Assembly: GCA_039105265.1 (NCBI GenBank)
Contig: JAPFFF010000010.1
Location: forward strand, 2,666,001 to 2,730,000
DNA from: Tritrichomonas musculus
Taxonomy: Eukaryota; Parabasalia; Tritrichomonadida; Tritrichomonadidae
Length of the DNA stretch: 64,000 nt
Direction: 5' to 3'
Under the pieces are notes generated by a model. That model made no database searches and was not told the origin of the DNA. It saw only the letters and a program-made list of their open reading frames with translations. Both the position numbers and the translations under genes were made by a program. Below are positions 59,831-64,000 of the stretch, piece by piece (positions within the stretch are counted from its first letter, which is position 1; the number at the start of each line of letters is the position of its first letter).

Positions 59831-60322
59831 ATGAGTAACGCAGATATAGGTGAGTTAAGAAAATTATTACAAGAATTAAAAGCTTCAAGCGGTAAAAAAC
59901 CAGAAAAGAAACCAAGAAAATTATCAGCATTAAATAAATTTAAGAAATATGTTATGGGAAGAGTTACTGAAAAAGCTTTAGCAGAAACAAATTATGTTGA
60001 TTTAATTCCAGTTGACAAAATGAGATTATTATGTAAAGCTTATCCAATTGTATGGGATCAATTAGTTTTACAACCACTTTATCAAGAATATGGTTTAACA
60101 ACAGAAGAAGAACAAAGAAGATATCGTGGAAATAAAACAACTCAAGAAGATTATCATAAAATTGTTGACGGTTTAATTGAAAAATTGAAAACTGGACCAA
60201 AAGACGATAGACAACATTTTGAAGAAGATATTGAACAATTATTGGTAGCTGCAATTCAACAAGCATCAAGTGAATTTGACGAGGATGAAGATGAAGCAGA
60301 TGACGAAACAACTGAAGAGTAA
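59831..60322 (+). CDS. Small basic/acidic protein after the giant gene
   Basis: This encodes 163 residues from the ATG at 59831 (MSNADIGELRKLLQELKASS). An in-frame ATG at 59801 adds a hydrophobic FIFIFIIKI segment that reads as the AT-rich leader, so the later start is preferred. A basic N-terminal third (KKPEKKPRKLSALNKFKKYV), a helical middle and an acidic Asp/Glu tail. Coding region starts 34 bp after the giant gene's stop. Possibly a packaging or scaffold protein; no family recognised. Confidence 0.65.
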   Translation: MSNADIGELRKLLQELKASSGKKPEKKPRKLSALNKFKKYVMGRVTEKALAETNYVDLIPVDKMRLLCKAYPIVWDQLVLQPLYQEYGLTTEEEQRRYRGNKTTQEDYHKIVDGLIEKLKTGPKDDRQHFEEDIEQLLVAAIQQASSEFDEDEDEADDETTEE

Positions 60323-60372
60323 AAATTTTGTTATCTTTTTTTTACATAATTTAGTTGGAATTTAAAAAATAA

Positions 60373-61236
60373 ATGAGTGACAGTGATTATTTTAGTGATA
60401 GTGAAGAAGAAGAAGTTAACTTTGAGAAAGAAAACATTCGATCAAAAATAAAAGCAAGATTAAAATCAAATTTGAGTCCAAAGAATGATTCTTTAATTGC
60501 TCCAATTCATGAAGATATCGTTGCTAAATATAATTCTGTTAATGTTATTGTAGGTAAACAAAGTATGGGAAAAACAGTTACAGCATTAGAAGAAATCATT
60601 AAAATTTCAATACTTAATACTCATCATTTATTAATTTATGTTACAAAAGATGGTGAAGAGAACGATAAAAGTTGGTTATCATTAAAACCATTATTACAAA
60701 TGCCAACAGTTGTAGTTAGTGAAAAAGATGCTGAAAAATGTATTGATGAATTATTAGCAGCAAAAAGTTTATATTACAAAATTCGAAGAGAAAGAACCAA
60801 AAATAAAATTTCACAAGATCAATTAGATGACTTATTTAATGTTTTATTTGTTGAAGATTTTGATCGAGAATATTTACATTCAATCGTATTATTTGATGAT
60901 ATTTCAAATTCAAAATTATTCTCGTCAGAAGAATCATTTTTTAGTCAATTATTACGTAGATGTCGTCATACAAATATGTCTTATTTCTTATTAGTTCAAG
61001 GTTGGAAAGGGTTAAAACCACATATTAAAAATGAAATAAGTACTTTATATTTATTGCCTGGTTTTAATAAACAACAATTACGTTACATTTATTCTCAAGC
61101 AGCAAGTAATTTAGATTTTGAAGACTTTTTTGATGCATTTCAACAATTAAATGAAATGAAACATGAACATCCAGATGAACATCCAATGATTGTTATTCAA
61201 TGTTCTTCAGGTGGTGATACATATATTAGGTCTTAG
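60373..61236 (+). CDS. Genome-packaging ATPase (A32/FtsK-HerA type), element C
   Basis: This encodes 287 residues. Walker A GKQSMGKT at 61-68 after VNVIV; Walker B strand SIVLFDDIS near residue 180; FFSQLLRRCRHTNMSYFLLV and QGWKGLKPHIKNEIS follow, colinear with element B's ATPase at 19210. An acidic Ser/Asp N-terminal extension of about 20 residues (MSDSDYFSDSEEEE) is specific to C. Pumps DNA into the capsid by family knowledge. Its 3' end overlaps the convergent gene at 61226 by 11 bp, as the ATPase of B overlaps the homologous gene. Confidence 0.9.
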   Translation: MSDSDYFSDSEEEEVNFEKENIRSKIKARLKSNLSPKNDSLIAPIHEDIVAKYNSVNVIVGKQSMGKTVTALEEIIKISILNTHHLLIYVTKDGEENDKSWLSLKPLLQMPTVVVSEKDAEKCIDELLAAKSLYYKIRRERTKNKISQDQLDDLFNVLFVEDFDREYLHSIVLFDDISNSKLFSSEESFFSQLLRRCRHTNMSYFLLVQGWKGLKPHIKNEISTLYLLPGFNKQQLRYIYSQAASNLDFEDFFDAFQQLNEMKHEHPDEHPMIVIQCSSGGDTYIRS

Positions 61237-61528
61237 AGTTAATAAAATTTATAACATCATTCAAAGTAATTTTAATTTTTGCAATATCATCTTTGATCTT
61301 CAAAATTTCTGAATCGTCTTTTTCTTCGTCTTCATTAACCTTCTTTAACATTAATTCACCTTTGATTTTGGTTATACGATAACCTTGAATATGATACTTT
61401 TTGTTTAGTTTATGTGTTGTTTCTGAATCTAGTTGTTCTTTGTTCTTAGAATAGAATAAATTAAACTCATCAGTTGTGTTAAACTCTTTTAAATAATTTT
61501 GAATTGGTTCAATAATTTTCAATTCCAT
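61226..61528 (-). CDS. Coiled-coil protein of the 'TDEFNLFYxKN' family, element C
   Basis: This encodes 100 residues: MELKIIEPIQNYLKEFNTTD, EFNLFYSKNKEQLDSETTHK, LNKKYHIQGYRITKIKG, then a short charged coiled coil. It is the shortest of the three homologues (158 in A, 146 in B), defining residues 1-60 as the conserved domain. Convergent with the packaging ATPase in both B and C. Confidence 0.75.
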   Translation of the reverse strand: MELKIIEPIQNYLKEFNTTDEFNLFYSKNKEQLDSETTHKLNKKYHIQGYRITKIKGELMLKKVNEDEEKDDSEILKIKDDIAKIKITLNDVINFINSKT

Positions 61529-61579
61529 TTTAAAAAAAATAAAATTTGTTTAAACATTTTTGAAAATATTTAAAACAAT

Positions 61580-61711
61580 ATGCTGATTGAAATTCTCTTA
61601 GGAACGCTTGTTTTGATTGAGTTAATGAACACATTATTAAGAGTTATAAAGCTTTTCCCTCCAAATGAGCCACCATTAGATGATGAAATTAGACGAAGAA
61701 TGTACTCATAA
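61580..61711 (+). CDS. Small single-span membrane protein (43 residues)
   Basis: A short ORF reading MLIEILLGTLVLIELMNTLL, RVIKLFPPNEPPLDDEIRRR, MYS. The first 25 residues form one strongly hydrophobic helix, followed by a positively charged stop-transfer (RVIK) and a polar Pro-rich tail. It fills the only gap between the coiled-coil and amphipathic genes, and its stop lies 3 bp from the convergent gene's stop. A virion-membrane or host-membrane role is conceivable. No counterpart seen in A or B. Confidence 0.5.
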   Translation: MLIEILLGTLVLIELMNTLLRVIKLFPPNEPPLDDEIRRRMYS

Positions 61712-61714
61712 ATT

Positions 61715-61996
61715 TTAACTAGGTCCATAATTATTATTATCATAAGCAGGTTGTAAGAATTTTTCTTTCCCAGTTTCTAACCAAGGTTGAACTTTATCAT
61801 TAACTGTTCGAATACCTCTTCCAATACCACTCGCAATATTACCAATTGTTCCACCTACTGTTTCTCCAACTTTTTCTAAGACAGGTGCAACTTTATCTGC
61901 TGCAAATTGTAAACCTTTTTGAACTATTGGAACTGCTTTTTGTGCAAAATTTTTAACTTTCTCTCCTATTTTTTTAATCCAAGAACCAAAAGCCAT
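61715..61996 (-). CDS. Small amphipathic capsid-associated protein, element C
   Basis: This encodes 93 residues: MAFGSWIKKIGEKVKNFAQK then VGETVGGTIGNIASGIGRGI. The MAFGSW start matches element B, and KSFAQKAVKAIPK of element A matches KNFAQKAVPIVQK here. Basic amphipathic helices with Gly-rich centre. Divergent from the capsid gene across 69 bp, the same arrangement as in A and B. Confidence 0.75.
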   Translation of the reverse strand: MAFGSWIKKIGEKVKNFAQKAVPIVQKGLQFAADKVAPVLEKVGETVGGTIGNIASGIGRGIRTVNDKVQPWLETGKEKFLQPAYDNNNYGPS

Positions 61997-62065
61997 TGTA
62001 TAGAATTGTTTTTCATTTTAAAAAAAATTGGCTTTTCGAATTTTTTAAATTCTTCATAAAAACAG
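61997..62065. promoter_or_regulatory. Bidirectional promoter between amphipathic-protein and capsid genes (element C)
   Basis: This 69-bp AT-rich spacer serves two divergent starts; TTCTTCATAAAAACAG precedes the capsid ATG and could supply a weak initiator. The equivalent spacers are 49 bp in A and 64 bp in B. Confidence 0.45.
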
Positions 62066-63862
62066 ATGACTTATCAAAACGCACAATTTAAGAATACAGG
62101 AAATGATGAAGGTGACATATTAAACTTTTTCAATAATCATTTGAGGACATTAGTGCAAAAGAATGGAGGAGATAATACTTTTTCAGTCGTAGAAGAATTA
62201 TGTCATGACAAAGATGAAACAATTCCAATTGGTACAAAAACAAAAATAAGATTAACTCATTCTGGTCATACAATATCTCAAATAGAGAAAAGTTTTCTTC
62301 GATTAATCGTAGATTTAAATCTATCAATGAACAAAACAATTGCTCCCAACGTGTTTACTGGAAAAGATTGGGAAAAATTAAATTTGATTTTCGTTGGTTT
62401 CAAAGATGCTGTTGAAATCATATCTGAATTACAATTTTGGGTTGATGGAAAATTAATTTCAGGTTATCATCAAAGTGAAATGGTTAGAGAATCCTTCGCA
62501 TATAATTCAATTCGACCAAAAGATTCAAAGTATAATTCTGCTCATTCTCATTCGTTATGGGAAAGTGTTTGTTGTATGTCTCCAAATGTTGCAGGTGTTT
62601 ATATTCCAATGAGTGCATTTGAAGGTAATAATAAGAAAGTACAGGTCAAAATGGAACTTGTAATTCCTTTCACAGATCAATTAGCATTACAAGCTTGGAG
62701 ATTATATCCAAATCGAATTTTAGGAGAAGTTGAAGAAGAAATAAAATTCACATTAGATGGTTTAGTTTGGTGTCAAGTTCCTCCAAAGAATGTTGCCGAA
62801 GCTATTAAATTTTGGACATCAGCAAATAATGGTGAATTAAATGCACCTGATCTTCCAATTACTAATCATTTTGTTCAAATTAATCAAGAGGCACTCATTG
62901 TTTCTAAAGTATATCAATGTGCGTTCGCAAAATTCAAAGCGAACGATACAACAGAAAACAAACTTCCAAATAATGCCTATTATTGTGCATCGAGTGTACA
63001 TGATGCGACTGGTGTCGCACAATGGAATAAATATGAAATAGATTTGAATACATTAGAAGTTAATGTAAATGAATGTAAAATTGAAAAATGTCGTACAAAT
63101 TGTGCTGGATTTGGTGTCAAACCTGATGTTATTGAAGCTTTAATGACAACTTTACAAGAACCAATTATTATTCCATCTCAAGAATTAACACGATATCAAT
63201 TTGAATCAAGAATTACAGAAAAACGAATAGATATTTCAAAATCAATTCCATTAAAGAATGCAACAAATATTACTTTAATGTTTCCAAGTAAACCAAATGA
63301 CTTAACAGTTTATCAAAATCCAATGTTTACTCAATTTAGATTATCAGTTAATAAAAAGAAATATCCAGAAACTGAGTTTGATAATTCTTGGGATGGAAGA
63401 TTTGTTCAATATCAATTAATGGCAAATGAATTAGATGGGTATATTGAACCAACAGTTGAATATTTAGAATCAATCTCTAGACCGTTAAATCATGTTTATG
63501 AATCGATTCCAACCATGAATCAGCATGATCGATATTTCATGTGTCCATTTGATAATACAAGTTTTGGAATTAATTTTCAATTGGAGAGAGGTAATTCTGG
63601 ATATGTATTTGATGGAGTTGATACTGGTAATCAAGCTGTTTCAATTGAATTCCGTGGAAATCTTATTGAAGTTGATGAGAAATGTCGTTATTTATACCCA
63701 TATTATAAAAATAATGCAGGAACAATTCAAGTAAATACAGACGCGGGATCAAAAGTTTCACCAATTCCAGAAATGTGGATTTGTTCTGATACTTATTGGA
63801 CTTGGTCAATTCAAGATGGTGTTCAATATTACCCACGTGGAAGACCAACTGGTTATGACTAA
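62066..63862 (+). CDS. Major capsid protein 1 (double jelly-roll type), element C
   Basis: This encodes 598 residues beginning MTYQNAQFKNTGNDEGDILN. Shares with element B all capsid landmarks: NGGDNTFSVVEELCHDKDE, IRLTHSGHTISQIEKSF, QLALQAWRLYPNRILGE, CAGFGVKPDVIEALM, IPLKNATNITLMFPSKPNDL, NSGYVFDGVDTGNQ and WICSDTYWTWSIQDGVQYYP. Predicted double jelly-roll capsomer protein by family. A second copy starts 32 bp after its stop. Confidence 0.88.
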   Translation: MTYQNAQFKNTGNDEGDILNFFNNHLRTLVQKNGGDNTFSVVEELCHDKDETIPIGTKTKIRLTHSGHTISQIEKSFLRLIVDLNLSMNKTIAPNVFTGKDWEKLNLIFVGFKDAVEIISELQFWVDGKLISGYHQSEMVRESFAYNSIRPKDSKYNSAHSHSLWESVCCMSPNVAGVYIPMSAFEGNNKKVQVKMELVIPFTDQLALQAWRLYPNRILGEVEEEIKFTLDGLVWCQVPPKNVAEAIKFWTSANNGELNAPDLPITNHFVQINQEALIVSKVYQCAFAKFKANDTTENKLPNNAYYCASSVHDATGVAQWNKYEIDLNTLEVNVNECKIEKCRTNCAGFGVKPDVIEALMTTLQEPIIIPSQELTRYQFESRITEKRIDISKSIPLKNATNITLMFPSKPNDLTVYQNPMFTQFRLSVNKKKYPETEFDNSWDGRFVQYQLMANELDGYIEPTVEYLESISRPLNHVYESIPTMNQHDRYFMCPFDNTSFGINFQLERGNSGYVFDGVDTGNQAVSIEFRGNLIEVDEKCRYLYPYYKNNAGTIQVNTDAGSKVSPIPEMWICSDTYWTWSIQDGVQYYPRGRPTGYD

Positions 63863-63894
63863 GATAAGATCTAAATTTTTTTTGCAAGAACAAA

Positions 63895-64000
63895 TGACTT
63901 ATCAAAACGCTCAATTTAGAAACTTTGGAAATGATGAAGGTGACATATTAAACTTTTTCAATGATCATTTAAGAAATTTGGTATCAAAAAATGGAGGAGA
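63895..64000 (+). CDS. Major capsid protein 2, tandem paralogue (partial, runs off right edge)
   Basis: The 35 visible codons read MTYQNAQFRNFGNDEGDILN, FFNDHLRNLVSKNGG, nearly identical to the start of the preceding capsid gene (MTYQNAQFKNTGNDEGDILN, FFNNHLRTLVQKNGG). It begins 32 bp after the first capsid gene's stop on the same strand. A recent tandem duplication of the capsid gene is the simplest reading. Confidence 0.85.

Larger units (their letters stand above)
47081..64000. mobile_element. Element C: Maverick/Polinton with a giant gene, left-hand part
   Basis: This is a third Polinton-type element, of which at least 16.9 kb is visible. The left border is taken from the abrupt rise in GC near 47081. 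Parts: non-coding terminal region, two small genes, an 11.4-kb single ORF, a small acidic gene, packaging ATPase, coiled-coil, small membrane and amphipathic proteins, and two tandem major capsid genes. All frames are open, including the 3793-codon one, so it looks whole as far as seen and young. Integrase and polymerase, if present, lie to the right of the window. Capsid and ATPase are closer to element B than capsid B is to A. Confidence 0.8.

Noticed and set aside
1-64000. CRISPR arrays, bacterial operons, riboswitches
   Set aside because: No regular direct repeats with unique spacers, no bacterial promoters or ribosome binding sites; the window is eukaryotic.

Overview
The window looks like a nuclear contig of a parabasalid (trichomonad) protist, probably a very AT-rich relative of Trichomonas or Tritrichomonas. 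Four things point there. The host genes are intronless, standard-code ORFs with very short leaders and Inr-like TCAYTWYTCATTA motifs just upstream of the ATG (clearest at 34459-34469, 36679-36689 and 43142-43150). The kinases are of the types trichomonads have in large numbers. There is a relic of a BspA-like leucine-rich-repeat gene (45255-45520). The window also carries several large Maverick/Polinton elements, which are abundant in these genomes. Species cannot be fixed from sequence alone.

Layout. 1 to about 10010 is the right-hand part of one Polinton (element A): fibre-like protein, a DxNGDxxxD-loop protein, integrase, major capsid protein, a small amphipathic protein and several small coiled-coil ORFs. 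About 10011-22940 is a second, divergent Polinton (element B) abutting it: integrase-related gene, two fibre-like ORFs, capsid protein, amphipathic protein, packaging ATPase and conserved structural-looking genes, ending in a repeat-bearing terminal region. About 22940-47080 is extremely AT-rich host DNA. It holds four intact host genes (CAMK-like kinase, Tubby-like protein, C2-domain protein, SANT-kinase fusion), a degenerate tRNA-Phe-like gene, two host gene relics, a 31-bp minisatellite and at least seven non-autonomous elements with terminal inverted repeats, several with TTAA or TA duplications. About 47081 to the right edge is a third Polinton (element C). It carries an uninterrupted 3793-codon gene of unknown function, then ATPase, small proteins and two tandem major capsid genes, the second running off the window.

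How the parts fit. The three Polintons share a morphogenetic core (major capsid protein, a divergently transcribed amphipathic protein, a TDEFNLxY coiled-coil protein, and an A32/FtsK-like ATPase where visible), but gene order and strand differ. Genes are packed with 0-70 bp between starts and overlapping convergent 3' ends. No DNA polymerase B or protease was recognised in the visible parts. A and C have long open frames throughout and look young; B looks lightly broken (about one to three breaks) but still mostly open. The most promising undescribed feature is the giant gene of element C, which has a degenerate repeated helical module.
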